Shown here piece by piece: positions 1-13,613 of a stretch of 64,000 nt of DNA; positions within the stretch are counted from its first letter, which is position 1, and each line of letters starts with the position of its first letter. A program made the translations under genes and the position numbers. The notes beneath the pieces are model-generated. The model did not search any database. It was not told the DNA's origin and was given only the letters and a program-made list of their open reading frames with translations. The DNA is taken from the NCBI RefSeq assembly GCF_016461955.1, contig NZ_JADMNM010000009.1, positions 19,862-83,861 of the forward strand. Direction: 5' to 3'. Origin of the DNA: Qipengyuania sp. YIM B01966. GTDB taxonomy: Bacteria > Pseudomonadota > Alphaproteobacteria > Sphingomonadales > Sphingomonadaceae.

Positions 1-1
1 G

Positions 2-841
2 CTGGCGCTGCTGCTCGGCAGCGCGCTGGCCGCGCTGGCGCTGTACGCGCGCAACGAGCTCGACCTGTCGGTTCGCGTGCCGGAGGACGTCGAAAGCCGG
101 CTCGGCCTGCCGCTGCTTGGCGTGGTCCCGCTGGCGAAGGGCGCAGGCGGGGTGGAGACCGCGCTGGCGGACCCGCAATCGCCACTGTCGGAAAGCTATG
201 CCTCGCTGCGCGCCAGCCTGCTGTATGCCACCGCCGACGGCCTGCCACGCACCCTGCTGGTGACGAGCAGCGCGCCGCATGAAGGCAAATCGACCACTGC
301 GCGCGCACTTGCCGATGGGTTCGCCCGCGGCGGAAAGCGGGTGGTGCTGGTCGATGCCGATATCCGCCGCCCCTCGCTTCACCGGGCCGCGGGGGCGGAC
401 AATGCCGTGGGCCTCACCACCGTGCTGACCGGGCAGGCGCCGCTGGCCGAGGCGTTGCTGGCAGGCGCGGACAACGCCCCGGCGACACTACCCGCCGGGC
501 CGCCCTCGCCCGCGCCGGGCGAATTGCTCGCCAGCCCGCGGATGCAGCAGGTGATCGACAGCCTGGCCGACAGCTTCGACCTGGTGGTGATCGATTCGCC
601 GCCAGTGCTCGGCCTGGCCGATGCTCCCACGCTGGCGGTGCTGGTGGACGGGGTGGTGTTAGTGGTCCAGGCGGGCAAGGCGGATCGCGGCGCGCTGCGC
701 ACCGCGCTCAAGCGGCTGCGCGCGTTGCGGCCCATCCTGCTCGGCGCCGTGCTGACGCGGTTCGATCCGACCGCCGGGGGCAATGCCTATTCGTCCTATT
801 ACGGCAATGAGAGCTATGCCTATCGCAACGCCGCCGGCTGA
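2..841 (+). CDS. Wzz/BY-kinase type polysaccharide tyrosine autokinase (5' end outside the window)
   Basis: Cytoplasmic tyrosine autokinase of the capsule/exopolysaccharide chain-length control system. The frame is open from the first bases, and the first 20 residues form a hydrophobic helix followed by a basic/polar stretch, as at the second membrane helix of a Wzz domain. So this is the C-terminal part of a Wzz-kinase fusion, not a free CpsD that starts at the GTG at 77. Visible motifs: Walker A (SSAPHEGKST), Walker A' (VVLVDADIRRP), Walker B (DLVVIDSPP) and a C-terminal tyrosine cluster (YSSYYGNESYAY) that is the usual autophosphorylation tail. The following gene overlaps its end, suggesting one operon. 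Given the exosortase-type genes at 12-15 kb, it probably serves the same exopolysaccharide. Whether the N-terminal Wzz part is intact cannot be seen here. Confidence 0.9.
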   Translation: MALLLGSALAALALYARNELDLSVRVPEDVESRLGLPLLGVVPLAKGAGGVETALADPQSPLSESYASLRASLLYATADGLPRTLLVTSSAPHEGKSTTARALADGFARGGKRVVLVDADIRRPSLHRAAGADNAVGLTTVLTGQAPLAEALLAGADNAPATLPAGPPSPAPGELLASPRMQQVIDSLADSFDLVVIDSPPVLGLADAPTLAVLVDGVVLVVQAGKADRGALRTALKRLRALRPILLGAVLTRFDPTAGGNAYSSYYGNESYAYRNAAG

Positions 842-1535
842 GCGGGCCGGGGGAGGTTCCGGCGCCGCCCGGTTGCTGCTGGCGGGTCTGATGCTGGCCT
901 ATGCGCTCGCCGCGCTGGCGAGCGGGATGGAGCGGATGGCAGCGCAACGCGCCGGGCCGCCGGCCGACCTCGCTACCGCCCGCGCAGGGTTTTCCGCCCA
1001 GCCGCTGTCGGCACTGGCCGCCGGCGCGCTCGCCGCAGCTGAATGGCGCGCGGGGAATGGCGCGATGGCCGAGCGGGTGTTTCGCCACGCAGCGCAGCTT
1101 GGCTGGCGCGAGCCGGCGACGCAGCTGTACTGGCTGCAAGTGGCGGCCGCTGCAGGTGAATGGGGCAATGCCGCCAAGCGCTATGACGCGCTGCTGCGGG
1201 TCGATCCGCGCCGCGCAGCGCTGGCGGAACTGGCGGCGCCGCTGGAAGGGGCAGGCGCGGGTCGCACGTCCCTCGCTCGGCGGATTGCGCTCCGGCCGCA
1301 CTGGCTCGCCGATTATGCTGACCCGCCGGGGCCGCTGGCGGAGAGCGCCCTGCTGGCGCGCGCGGCGGTGCTGCGCGAACCGGACGCGCGCGGCGCGCTA
1401 GACTGCGGCGTGGCAGCGCGGCTGGGGCGGCGGCTGGTCGGGGCCGGGCTGGCGCAGGCGGTTGACGGGACGTGGCGGGCGAAAGACGGAACCGTGATGC
1501 TCGCCCTGCCGCCCGGTTGTGCGCTGCCCGGCTAG
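816..1535 (+). CDS. TPR-like membrane-anchored protein of the exopolysaccharide locus
   Basis: Unknown function. It has an N-terminal membrane helix (about residues 15-40) and then an alanine-rich helical region with a TPR-like pattern (repeats around LSALAAGALAAAEWRAGN and AAKRYDALLRVDPRRA). No catalytic motif is visible. The ATG at 816 lies 26 bases inside the kinase gene; an earlier ATG at 783 would add 11 unlikely residues. The overlap suggests translational coupling with the kinase, and hence a role in exopolysaccharide assembly, which is inference from position only. The stop overlaps the stop of ung on the other strand through a shared CTAG. Confidence 0.7.
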   Translation: MPIATPPAERAGGGSGAARLLLAGLMLAYALAALASGMERMAAQRAGPPADLATARAGFSAQPLSALAAGALAAAEWRAGNGAMAERVFRHAAQLGWREPATQLYWLQVAAAAGEWGNAAKRYDALLRVDPRRAALAELAAPLEGAGAGRTSLARRIALRPHWLADYADPPGPLAESALLARAAVLREPDARGALDCGVAARLGRRLVGAGLAQAVDGTWRAKDGTVMLALPPGCALPG

Positions 1536-2245
1536 AGCGCCCAGTCCACCGTCCCGCGTCCGTGTGCGATTAGAAACGCGTTGGCGCGGCTGAACGGGCG
1601 TGAGCCGAAGAACCCGCGATGCGCCGACAGCGGGCTGGGGTGAGGGGAGCGGATCAACAAATGGCGCCCGCCCTCGGTCACGTCGCGCAATTCCGCGATC
1701 CGCGCCGCCTTGGCCTGCGCATGGCTGCCCCACAGCAGGAACACGCTCGGCGCCGGGGCGGCGGCGATGGCCGCGACCACCGCGTCGGTAATCGCTTCCC
1801 ACCCCCTGCCCGCATGGCTGCCGGCCTTGCCCGCCTCGACCGTCAGGCTGGCATTGAGCAGCAATACGCCCTGCCGGGCCCAGCGCTCGAGATTGCCATG
1901 CGCCGGCATCTGCACGCTGCAATCGCTGACCAGTTCGCGGTAGATATTGGCGAGGCTCGGCGGCGGGCGCACGCCTTCGGGCACGGCAAAGGCGAGCCCC
2001 ATCGCCTGGCCTGGCCCGTGATAGGGATCCTGCCCGAGGATCACCACGCGCACCGCCTCCGGCGGGGTCAATTCCAGCGCGCGCAGCCGCACCCCGCGCA
2101 GAGGGTAGATCATGCGGCCCGCCGCCTCCTCGGCCTGCAGCCACCCGCCCAGCCGCCGCGCTTCGGGCGTGGCCAGCACGGGGCAGAGCACGTTCTGCCA
2201 CGCCTGGGGCACGTTGGGGGCGGGTTGGTCGCTTGCTGGCGTCAT
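1532..2245 (-). CDS. ung: Uracil-DNA glycosylase, family 1
   Basis: Removes uracil from DNA to start base excision repair. Family 1 signatures are all present: the catalytic water-activating motif GQDPYHGPGQAMGLAF, the LLLNASLTVE uracil-binding motif and the HPSPLSAHRGF loop that carries the catalytic histidine and inserts into the DNA. The length of 237 residues is typical. An upstream ATG at 2269 would add eight residues (MAPLATRI) with no family match, so the ATG at 2245 is preferred. It is convergent with the exopolysaccharide genes and divergent from rnd, so it is probably a single-gene unit. Confidence 0.95.
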   Translation of the reverse strand: MTPASDQPAPNVPQAWQNVLCPVLATPEARRLGGWLQAEEAAGRMIYPLRGVRLRALELTPPEAVRVVILGQDPYHGPGQAMGLAFAVPEGVRPPPSLANIYRELVSDCSVQMPAHGNLERWARQGVLLLNASLTVEAGKAGSHAGRGWEAITDAVVAAIAAAPAPSVFLLWGSHAQAKAARIAELRDVTEGGRHLLIRSPHPSPLSAHRGFFGSRPFSRANAFLIAHGRGTVDWAL

Positions 2246-2328
2246 TATGCGCGTAGCTAGCGGCGCCATGCGCGCCGCGCCAGCGCGCCCTTCCCCTCAC
2301 CCTCCGAACGGCCTAAGGCCAGCGGCAT

Positions 2329-2946
2329 ATGGCAATCCATTTTCACGAAGAAGACCTTCCCGAAGGCGTCCTCGCCGCAGGGCCGGTGGCGGTCGATACC
2401 GAGACCATGGGCCTCATCACCGGCCGCGACCGGCTGTGCCTGGTGCAGATCAGCGATGGCGGGGGAGATGAACATCTGGTCCGCTTCGGCCCCGGCAGCG
2501 CCTATCACGCGCCCGTGCTGAAGGCGGTGCTGGCTGATCCCAACCGTCTGAAATTGTATCATTTCGCCCGCTTCGACCTCGCCGCGATAGAGCATTACCT
2601 TGGTGTCATGTCAGCGCCCGTCTTCTGCACCAAGATCGCCAGCAAGCTGACCCGCACCTATACCGACCGGCACGGACTCAAGAACCTCGTTTCCGAACTG
2701 CTCGGCCATGAATTGTCGAAGCAGCAGCAAAGCTCGGACTGGGGCGCGCCGGTGATTACCGAGGCGCAGCGTGAATATGCCGCTTCTGACGTGCGCTATC
2801 TCCACCGGCTGCGCGATGTGTTCGAGGAACGGCTCGCGCGCGAAGGCCGGCGCGAGATAGCGCAGGCCTGTTTCGACTTCCTCCCCACCCGCGCCCGCCT
2901 CGACCTTGCCGGCTGGCCCGAACACGACATCTTCAGCCACGCGTAA
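2329..2946 (+). CDS. rnd: Ribonuclease D-type 3'-5' exonuclease
   Basis: DEDD-family exoribonuclease that trims the 3' ends of tRNA and other small RNAs. Seen: Exo I motif (VAVDTETMG), Exo II region (YHFARFDLAAI) and Exo III motif (YAASDVRYLHRL, DEDDy type). At 205 residues it consists of the nuclease domain only and lacks the HRDC domains of E. coli RNase D; this short form is the usual one in many alphaproteobacteria. It lies 24 bases before lptC, so cotranscription with lptC-lptA is likely. Confidence 0.88.
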   Translation: MAIHFHEEDLPEGVLAAGPVAVDTETMGLITGRDRLCLVQISDGGGDEHLVRFGPGSAYHAPVLKAVLADPNRLKLYHFARFDLAAIEHYLGVMSAPVFCTKIASKLTRTYTDRHGLKNLVSELLGHELSKQQQSSDWGAPVITEAQREYAASDVRYLHRLRDVFEERLAREGRREIAQACFDFLPTRARLDLAGWPEHDIFSHA

Positions 2947-2970
2947 GCCGCCCCTATATACGCCCATGCC

Positions 2971-3636
2971 ATGCAGCTGACCGACGAAATCGAGACCGCC
3001 GAGGCGCGGGCCCAGCGCAGCCGGCGCCGCCGCTTTGCCGCGCCCGGTGGATCGCACGACCGGCTGGTCCGCTTTCTCGCCGCCGCGCTGCCGATGGGGA
3101 TCGGGGTAATGGCCGCGCTGATGATCATTTCGCCGCTGACCCCGCGCGGCGAGGTCAGCTTCCTGCTCGACCGTAACAAGGCGCGCCAGATCGAGGAACG
3201 CCTGCGGGTCGATAATGCGATGTATCGCGGGCAGGACAATAGCGGGCGGCCGTTCTCGCTCACCGCGGGCGAGGCGGTCCAGCAATCCTCGGCCGAGGGG
3301 ATCGTGCGGCTGCGCGATATGGTCGCGCGGATCATCCTGCCCGAAGGACCGGCAAGGCTGAGCGCGGATGGCGGTCAGTATATCTTGCGTTCCGAGCGGG
3401 TCGAGGTCGCCGGCCCCGTACGACTGGAGGCGGCGGACGGCTACCGAATGACCGCCAGCGGGGTAGCCCTAGACCTGCCGGCCAAGCGGATGGTGGGCAG
3501 CGGCGGCGTGTCGGGCGCGGTGCCGGCGGGGACGTTCTCGGCCGACCGGATCGCGGTCGACATGGAAGCGCGCACCGTCACGCTTGACGGCAATGCGCGG
3601 CTCTCGATGATACCGGGCAGATTGGGGACCATGTAA
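2971..3636 (+). CDS. lptC: LPS export ABC transporter periplasmic protein LptC
   Basis: Inner-membrane anchored bridge component that receives lipopolysaccharide from LptB2FG and passes it to LptA. The sequence has a basic cytoplasmic N-terminus, one membrane helix at about residues 35-55 (FLAAALPMGIGVMAALMII) and a beta-rich OstA/LptC periplasmic domain with alternating hydrophobic strands. It ends in TAATG, where the ATG of lptA overlaps the stop by one base. That arrangement and the matched partner make the call firm despite low family sequence conservation. Confidence 0.88.
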   Translation: MQLTDEIETAEARAQRSRRRRFAAPGGSHDRLVRFLAAALPMGIGVMAALMIISPLTPRGEVSFLLDRNKARQIEERLRVDNAMYRGQDNSGRPFSLTAGEAVQQSSAEGIVRLRDMVARIILPEGPARLSADGGQYILRSERVEVAGPVRLEAADGYRMTASGVALDLPAKRMVGSGGVSGAVPAGTFSADRIAVDMEARTVTLDGNARLSMIPGRLGTM

Positions 3637-4208
3637 TGCGCCAGACACTCTTTCGCGATGGCTTGGCCCGCGCCCCGCGCCACGCAGCCCTCGGCTTCGT
3701 GCTGACGCTGGGCGCGCTGGCCGGCATCCAGGGCCACGCGCAGGCGCTGGCGGGGCACAATTCCAACGCCCCGGTCAATTTCGCCGCCGACCGGATCGAA
3801 TTGCAGGACCGGCAGGAACGCGTGGTGCTGTCGGGCAATGTCGAGATTGCGCAGGCCGGGTTGCGGCTGCGTTCGGCGCGCACGCTGGTCAATTACAGCA
3901 ACGCCGGCAGCCTCGAAATCCAGCGTATTACCGCCACCGGCGGGGTGACCGTGACGCGCGGGGGCGAATCGGCGCAGGGCGATGTCGCGGTCTATGATTT
4001 CAATCGGCGGATCATCACCATGGCCGGCAATGTCCGCCTGCGCCGCGGCGGCGATGCGCTGAATGGCGGGCGGTTGGTGATCGACCTCGCCAGCGGCGTA
4101 TCGAGCATCGATGGCAGCGCCGGCGGCTCGTCCGGCGTGACGGGCGAGGGCGCGGTCAGCACCGGTTCGGGCCGCGTCACCGGCACCTTTACCGTCCCGC
4201 AACGCTAG
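3636..4208 (+). CDS. lptA: LPS transport periplasmic protein LptA (OstA-like)
   Basis: Periplasmic beta-jellyroll protein that carries lipopolysaccharide across the periplasm to LptD. Residues 1 to about 38 form a signal peptide (basic start, hydrophobic core, GHAQA cleavage region). The OstA domain follows, with the typical FAADRIELQDRQERVVLSGN strand pattern. Its length of 190 residues fits the family. It is translationally coupled to lptC by a one-base overlap. lptB, which often follows in other alphaproteobacteria, is not here: the next gene is gltD on the opposite strand. Confidence 0.9.
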   Translation: MRQTLFRDGLARAPRHAALGFVLTLGALAGIQGHAQALAGHNSNAPVNFAADRIELQDRQERVVLSGNVEIAQAGLRLRSARTLVNYSNAGSLEIQRITATGGVTVTRGGESAQGDVAVYDFNRRIITMAGNVRLRRGGDALNGGRLVIDLASGVSSIDGSAGGSSGVTGEGAVSTGSGRVTGTFTVPQR

Positions 4209-4215
4209 ACCACGC

Positions 4216-5652
4216 TCAGCGCGGCAAAGTGCTTGCGCCCATCAGCGCCTCGTCCACCGCGCGCGCGGCCTGCCGGCCTTCGCGAATGGCCCACACCACC
4301 AGGCTCTGCCCGCGGCGCATATCGCCGCAGCTGAACACGCCCGGCACGCTGGTTTCGTAGCGCACCGTATCCGCCGCGACATTGCCGCGCGCGTCGAGTT
4401 CGACCCCCGCCCGGTCGAGCAGGCCGCGCCGCCTGGGGCCGGTAAAGCCCATCGCCAGCAGCACCAGATCGGCCGGCAGGATAAAGCTGCTTCCTTCGAT
4501 CTCGCGCATCGCGCCGCCGGACCATTCGACCCGGACACATTCGAGGCCATTCACCGCGCCGCCTTCGCCGACCACGCGCTTGGCCAGAACCGCCCAATCG
4601 CGGTCTACCCCTTCCTCGTGGCTGGATGAGGTTCTCAGCTTGAGCGGCCAATTGGGCCAGGTCAGCGCCTTGTCCTCGCGTTCGGGCGGGCGGGGCATGA
4701 TTTCGAGCTGGGTGACGCTTTTCGCGCCTTGCCGGTTCGAGGTGCCGACACAGTCCGAGCCGGTATCCCCGCCGCCAATGACGATGACGTGCTTGTCCTT
4801 CGCCGTCAGCGTGCCGCGCGGTGCGGCGCGCAGTTCGTCATCGCCGGCATTGCGCTTGTTCTGCTGGGTGAGGAATTCCATAGCCAGTCGCACGCCGGCA
4901 AGCTCGGCGCCGGGGATCGACAAGGCGCGCGCCTCTTCCGCGCCGCCCGCCAGCACCACCGCGTCGAAATTCTCGCGCAGGGCCGAAAACGCGACCTCCA
5001 CCCCGACCTCGGCGCCGGTGCGGAACTGGACGCCTTCGGCCTCCATCTGCACCGCGCGGCGGTTGATCAGGTGCTTTTCCATCTTGAAATCGGGGATGCC
5101 ATAACGGAGCAGCCCGCCGATCCGGTCGGCCTTTTCGAACACGGTGACCGCATGGCCGGCGCGGGCGAGTTGCTGCGCGCAGGCGAGGCCCGCCGGCCCC
5201 GAACCGATCACGGCCACCGATTTGCCCGTCTGCCGCGCGGCCGGCTGCGGCACGATCCAGCCTTCGCGCCAACCGCGGTCGACAATGGCGCATTCGATGC
5301 TCTTGATGGTCACCGGCTGGTCGATCAGGTTGAGCGTGCACGCCGCCTCGCACGGGGCCGGGCAGACCCGGCCGGTAAATTCGGGGAAATTGTTGGTCGA
5401 ATGGAGCAGCGCCAGCGCTTGTCTCCAGTCCGCCTCGTAGACCAGATGGTTCCAGTCCGGGATGACATTGTTCACCGGGCAGCCATTGTGGCAATAGGGG
5501 ATACCGCAATTCATGCACCGGCTGGCCTGTGCGCGCAGCGCTTCCTCGCTGTGGGGGACGATGAACTCGTTATAATGGCCGAGCCGTTCGCGCGGATCGG
5601 TATACGAGCGATCCTGGCGGTCGAGTTCCAGAAAGCCGGTTTCCTTGCCCAT
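4216..5652 (-). CDS. gltD: Glutamate synthase (NADPH) small subunit
   Basis: Electron-input subunit of glutamate synthase: takes electrons from NADPH through FAD and iron-sulfur clusters to the large subunit. Seen: an N-terminal cysteine-rich region ([14 protein letters not shown]) for the 4Fe-4S clusters, an FAD-binding Rossmann motif ([16 protein letters not shown]) and an NADPH-binding motif ([15 protein letters not shown]). The length of 478 residues is standard. It starts five bases after gltB ends, so the two form a gltB-gltD operon on the minus strand. Together with glnD at 56-59 kb it represents ammonia assimilation by the GS/GOGAT route. Confidence 0.96.
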   Translation of the reverse strand: MGKETGFLELDRQDRSYTDPRERLGHYNEFIVPHSEEALRAQASRCMNCGIPYCHNGCPVNNVIPDWNHLVYEADWRQALALLHSTNNFPEFTGRVCPAPCEAACTLNLIDQPVTIKSIECAIVDRGWREGWIVPQPAARQTGKSVAVIGSGPAGLACAQQLARAGHAVTVFEKADRIGGLLRYGIPDFKMEKHLINRRAVQMEAEGVQFRTGAEVGVEVAFSALRENFDAVVLAGGAEEARALSIPGAELAGVRLAMEFLTQQNKRNAGDDELRAAPRGTLTAKDKHVIVIGGGDTGSDCVGTSNRQGAKSVTQLEIMPRPPEREDKALTWPNWPLKLRTSSSHEEGVDRDWAVLAKRVVGEGGAVNGLECVRVEWSGGAMREIEGSSFILPADLVLLAMGFTGPRRRGLLDRAGVELDARGNVAADTVRYETSVPGVFSCGDMRRGQSLVVWAIREGRQAARAVDEALMGASTLPR

Positions 5653-5657
5653 CTGCC

Positions 5658-10292
<4,635 letters not shown>

Positions 10293-10489
10293 GCACGTTC
10301 CGTCCTGTCACACCGGGCAGTCGTCAGCCCGGAAATGAACCGCAATCTCCGCGCGCAGTGGCGCGGCAAATATTTCGCGAAATGCGGTTGTGGCGACAGG
10401 ATATGCGTTTTGCAACTGCGAACGGTCGCGTCGCCTGTCGGTTTTGCGTTGACCCGCGGAAAGCTGCGCTTGGTCGGCGCTGGCGGGGC

Positions 10490-12094
10490 TCAGGCCGCGC
10501 CGCTCATCCGGTTGAGCTTCTCGAGCGCCTCGCGCAGCGCCCGCTCCGACGCGCTGAGTTCTGGGCGCTGCGGGGCCGGCGCAGTCGAAGGCGCCGCGCG
10601 CAGTCCGCCGGGCCCGTCAAACGGGCGGCGGATATTGTCCACCGGCGCCAAATGATCGTCTGGCCGAGAATGGGGCACTGGGTTGGCTGCAGCCGCCGGC
10701 GAAGCAAAAGGCGCAGACGCGGACCGCGCCTGTTCGCTGGACGCGGTTTCGGACGGGAACACGACCATTGCCGGCGGCGGCTGGTCGAATGGCGCAGCGG
10801 GACTGTTGTCCTCGATTCGCACCGGCTCGCGGCCAGGCTGGAACGGACTCTTCATGGCCAGCAGCGAGGGGTAAATGTCGTCGTCCGCCCCCGCCTGGTC
10901 GCCATCCGCAGCCTGATCAGCGGGCGGCGCGAACGGCGCTGGCGCGGTAGGGCCGGCAGGCGCAGTGAAGGGCGCAGCGGTGCCCGCCGGCGGATCGAAC
11001 GGCCGCGCCTCGCGCTTCAAAGGCAGGCCGAAGATCGTGTCGAGTTCGTCATCGGCGTTGTCCGCATCGTCGACCGGTCCGCCCAGCGTTGCGTCGAGCG
11101 AGCGGAACGCCTGAGGGACGAGATCAGGCGCCGGATGACTTGGCGCGGGGTACTCCAAGCAAGCGGCGGGAGGCACATGCGCGGGGGCAGGCGCGGCTGG
11201 CGCGGTGTCGATCGCGAACGGCACGTGCGGCCGCAGGACCGGCGCGGCGGGCGGCGCGGGCCGCGTTTCCAGCGCCAGCGAAAATCGCTCGACCAGTTGC
11301 GCGACCGATAGCTGGGTCAGCGGCGCCCCAGCCACGTCCTGCGAGGCGATGGGTGCGGCCGGCGACGCAGGCGTGGTGACGGGTGCCGGTGCGGGAGCAG
11401 CGGCCGGTTCGGCCTCGCCCCGGCGGGCCGCCCATTGAATGGCAAAATCCGATTCCGCTTCGGGCGGCAAAGCAGGGCGTTCGGCCTCGACAGGCGCGTC
11501 CGCCAAGGCCGTCAGCTCCAGCGGCGCCGACATCAGTTCGTTGGCCGCTGCGGAGGCATCGGCGCCGGGTAGCGGCGCAAGCTCGAGGAATTCGCTGCGT
11601 GCACCGTCATCACTGACCGACAGCGCACGCCGCCGGCCGGGCAGGGCGAGTGGCGCGTCGAGCCGGTCTTCGCCCAATTCTTCGCGGGCCGAGATCGGCC
11701 GGCGCGCCGCTTCGCTGCGCGGCGACCGGCGGCGTGGCGACGCCGCTTCGGACTTCGGACGGAGCTGGCGCGCCAGCACGAGCCCGGCCGCACCGCCACC
11801 GAGCGCGGCGGCCAGTGCGAAAAGCAGCCGGGCTGTTAGCCCAAGCGGCGGCGCTGCGGCGGACAGCACCGATGGCAGGCGCAGGGCCATGCTGATGCTT
11901 TCCAGCGTGGCGACGGGCAGAACCAGCATTCCCAGGCCGAACAGCGCGGCAAACCACAAGCCTACGATCGCCGGAAAAACCGCGTGCGCGGTGATGGACT
12001 GGGCTCCAGGAGAGGTAGCGCCGCGCTCCCATGCGGGGCTGGTGTCGCCCTCATCATCAAAGGGCCCGCCGAACTGGTCGTTTATCACCGTCAC
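10490..12094 (-). CDS. Long membrane-anchored, Ala/Pro-rich disordered protein of unknown function
   Basis: Function not recognised. The N-terminus (about residues 35-110) holds two hydrophobic segments (VFPAIVGLWFAALFGLGMLV and ARLLFALAAALGGGAAGLVL). About 400 residues follow that are rich in Ala, Pro, Asp and Arg, low in complexity and probably disordered, with recurring PFxxP pieces (PFDPP, PFTAP, PFAPP, PFQPG, PFDQPP, PFDGP). A short charged helix closes the protein (ELSASERALREALEKLNRM), probably a coiled coil or binding helix. Codon use and the sustained open frame over 534 codons support a real gene. It lies between gltB and the glycosyltransferase on the same strand. From memory, similar anchored proteins occur in other Erythrobacteraceae, but I cannot confirm this here. 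A cell-envelope or division scaffold is one possibility. Confidence 0.75.
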   Translation of the reverse strand: MTVINDQFGGPFDDEGDTSPAWERGATSPGAQSITAHAVFPAIVGLWFAALFGLGMLVLPVATLESISMALRLPSVLSAAAPPLGLTARLLFALAAALGGGAAGLVLARQLRPKSEAASPRRRSPRSEAARRPISAREELGEDRLDAPLALPGRRRALSVSDDGARSEFLELAPLPGADASAAANELMSAPLELTALADAPVEAERPALPPEAESDFAIQWAARRGEAEPAAAPAPAPVTTPASPAAPIASQDVAGAPLTQLSVAQLVERFSLALETRPAPPAAPVLRPHVPFAIDTAPAAPAPAHVPPAACLEYPAPSHPAPDLVPQAFRSLDATLGGPVDDADNADDELDTIFGLPLKREARPFDPPAGTAAPFTAPAGPTAPAPFAPPADQAADGDQAGADDDIYPSLLAMKSPFQPGREPVRIEDNSPAAPFDQPPPAMVVFPSETASSEQARSASAPFASPAAAANPVPHSRPDDHLAPVDNIRRPFDGPGGLRAAPSTAPAPQRPELSASERALREALEKLNRMSGAA

Positions 12095-12134
12095 AATTCC
12101 CCCACTGGTCCGGACCGGCGGCTATCTGCGCCCG

Positions 12135-13367
12135 TCATGCGGCGCGCTCGGCCGGTTCCATCCGATCCTGCCCTAACAGCCGTTGGTAAACGAAGCGGTA
12201 ACGCTCCACATTGTGCGACCAATCATGACAAGTGGCAACATGGGCGCGCGCCCGGGCGCGGATTGCGGCCCATTCGCTGCGTCGCCCGGCAAGCCCCGCC
12301 AGCGCCGCGGCGAGCGCGTCGGGATCGTCCGGCGCAAACAGCGTGGCGGTGTCGCCATCACGCATCAGTTCACGATGCCCGCCGACATCCGAGGCCGCGA
12401 CCAGCCGCCCTTCGGCCATCGCCTCGAGCGGCTTCAAAGGCGTCACCAGTTCGGTCAAGCGGCTGGCCTTGCGCGGATAGGCGAGGATATCGCACTGGGC
12501 GTAATAGGCCTCGACCTCACCATGCGGCACGCGGCCGACAAAGCGAAACGCGTGGCTCGCGGGCGAGGCGGCCGCCTGCGCGCGCAATTCTGCTTCCTTC
12601 GGGCCGCCGCCGACCAGCAGCAGCCGCGCCCCGGCCTCTCGCGCCAGCAGCGCGGGCATGGCGGCGATCAAATCGTCCAGCCCCTCATAATCGTAGAAGC
12701 TGCCGATGAAGCCGATCACCGGTCCTGCCGCGTCGGCTAGCCCAAGCCGTGCGGCCAGCGCCGGATCGCGCGGCGGCGGGTCACCGAACAGCGTCAGATC
12801 GACCCCGTTGGGTGCAATCCCGATCTTGCCCGGCGGTACGCCGCGCGCGATCAAATCGTCGCGCAAGCCGTGGCAGATGGTGAACACCGCATCGGCTTCG
12901 GCAATCACGCGGTTCTCGAATGCGCGGGTGGCGCGATACTTGACCGAGCCTTCCCGCCCCGTGCCGTTGCCGACCGCGGCATCTTCCCAGAAAGCGCGGA
13001 TTTCATAGACCAGCGGCAGGCTGCGCCGGCGGGCAATGCGCGCCGCCGCCATGCCGCACAGGACCGGCGAATGGGCGTGGAGGATATCGGGTTGGAAATC
13101 GCCCACCGCCCGGTCGATGGCCGCGGCGAACCGGGCCACCTCGCGCCATTCGGCGACCAGCGGCATCCGGTCCGGCGCGCCGCGCGTGCGGTGGAAACAC
13201 AAACCGTCGATTTCTTCACGATCGGGGCCATCAGCCGTGTGCCGCAGGCCGGTGATCGCTGCGACTTCAATCCCCGCACGCTGCTGCGCCTTGAGGATCG
13301 CGCGGGTGCGGAAGGTGTAGCCGCTGTGCAGCGGCAGCGAATGATCGAGAACATGAAGCACGCGCAT
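12135..13367 (-). CDS. Exosortase-A system-associated glycosyltransferase (GT4 type)
   Basis: GT-B fold glycosyltransferase that probably adds a sugar to the lipid-linked exopolysaccharide repeat unit. The start MRVLHVLDHSLPLHSGYTFR is characteristic of the family linked to exosortase A (TIGR04063-like). It also has an acceptor-side HSPVLCG motif and a donor-site block with ELVTPLKPLEAMAEGR. The 410-residue length fits. A GTG/ATG-type start at 13391 would add eight residues, and the family start is at 13367. It is divergent from the O-glycosylation ligase cluster, with 66 bases between the start codons, so the two directions probably share a regulatory region. Confidence 0.87.
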   Translation of the reverse strand: MRVLHVLDHSLPLHSGYTFRTRAILKAQQRAGIEVAAITGLRHTADGPDREEIDGLCFHRTRGAPDRMPLVAEWREVARFAAAIDRAVGDFQPDILHAHSPVLCGMAAARIARRRSLPLVYEIRAFWEDAAVGNGTGREGSVKYRATRAFENRVIAEADAVFTICHGLRDDLIARGVPPGKIGIAPNGVDLTLFGDPPPRDPALAARLGLADAAGPVIGFIGSFYDYEGLDDLIAAMPALLAREAGARLLLVGGGPKEAELRAQAAASPASHAFRFVGRVPHGEVEAYYAQCDILAYPRKASRLTELVTPLKPLEAMAEGRLVAASDVGGHRELMRDGDTATLFAPDDPDALAAALAGLAGRRSEWAAIRARARAHVATCHDWSHNVERYRFVYQRLLGQDRMEPAERAA

Positions 13368-13433
13368 CGCCGGGCCTTCTAGACGCAACAAGCTTAACGG
13401 CCCGTCAACCCGCGTCTATTACCCCGACCACCG

Positions 13434-13613
13434 ATGATCGACAACTTCGCCCTGGTGCTGACGCACGGCCTTCTGGCGATCGCGCTGGTCCGGCTGATGC
13501 TGCGCCGCGATCTCGACCACGATGTGGCCGCCGATAGCGCGGGTGAAGAACCGCCGACGCAGCGGCGGCGGGGCAGCAGCGGCGCGCCGCCACAAAGGCC
13601 GGGCGATGCTTGA
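13434..13613 (+). CDS. 59-residue single-pass membrane microprotein before the O-glycosylation ligase
   Basis: A small open frame from ATG 13434 to TGA 13611-13613. It encodes 59 residues: a membrane helix at about residues 4-23 (FALVLTHGLLAIALVRLMLR), then an acidic stretch and a basic, proline-rich tail (PPTQRRRGSSGAPPQRPGDA). Its stop overlaps the ATG of the ligase at 13606 by eight bases (ATGCTTGA), a typical translational-coupling arrangement. The frame fills the space between the divergent glycosyltransferase and the ligase exactly. No family is recognised. A partner or assembly factor for the ligase is inference from position. The main doubt is that short frames are common in GC-rich DNA. 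Confidence 0.6.
   Translation: MIDNFALVLTHGLLAIALVRLMLRRDLDHDVAADSAGEEPPTQRRRGSSGAPPQRPGDA

Noticed and set aside
1..841. Left-edge ATPase as a ParA/MinD chromosome-partition protein
   Set aside because: The preceding membrane helix, the DADIRRP motif and the C-terminal tyrosine cluster fit a BY-kinase.
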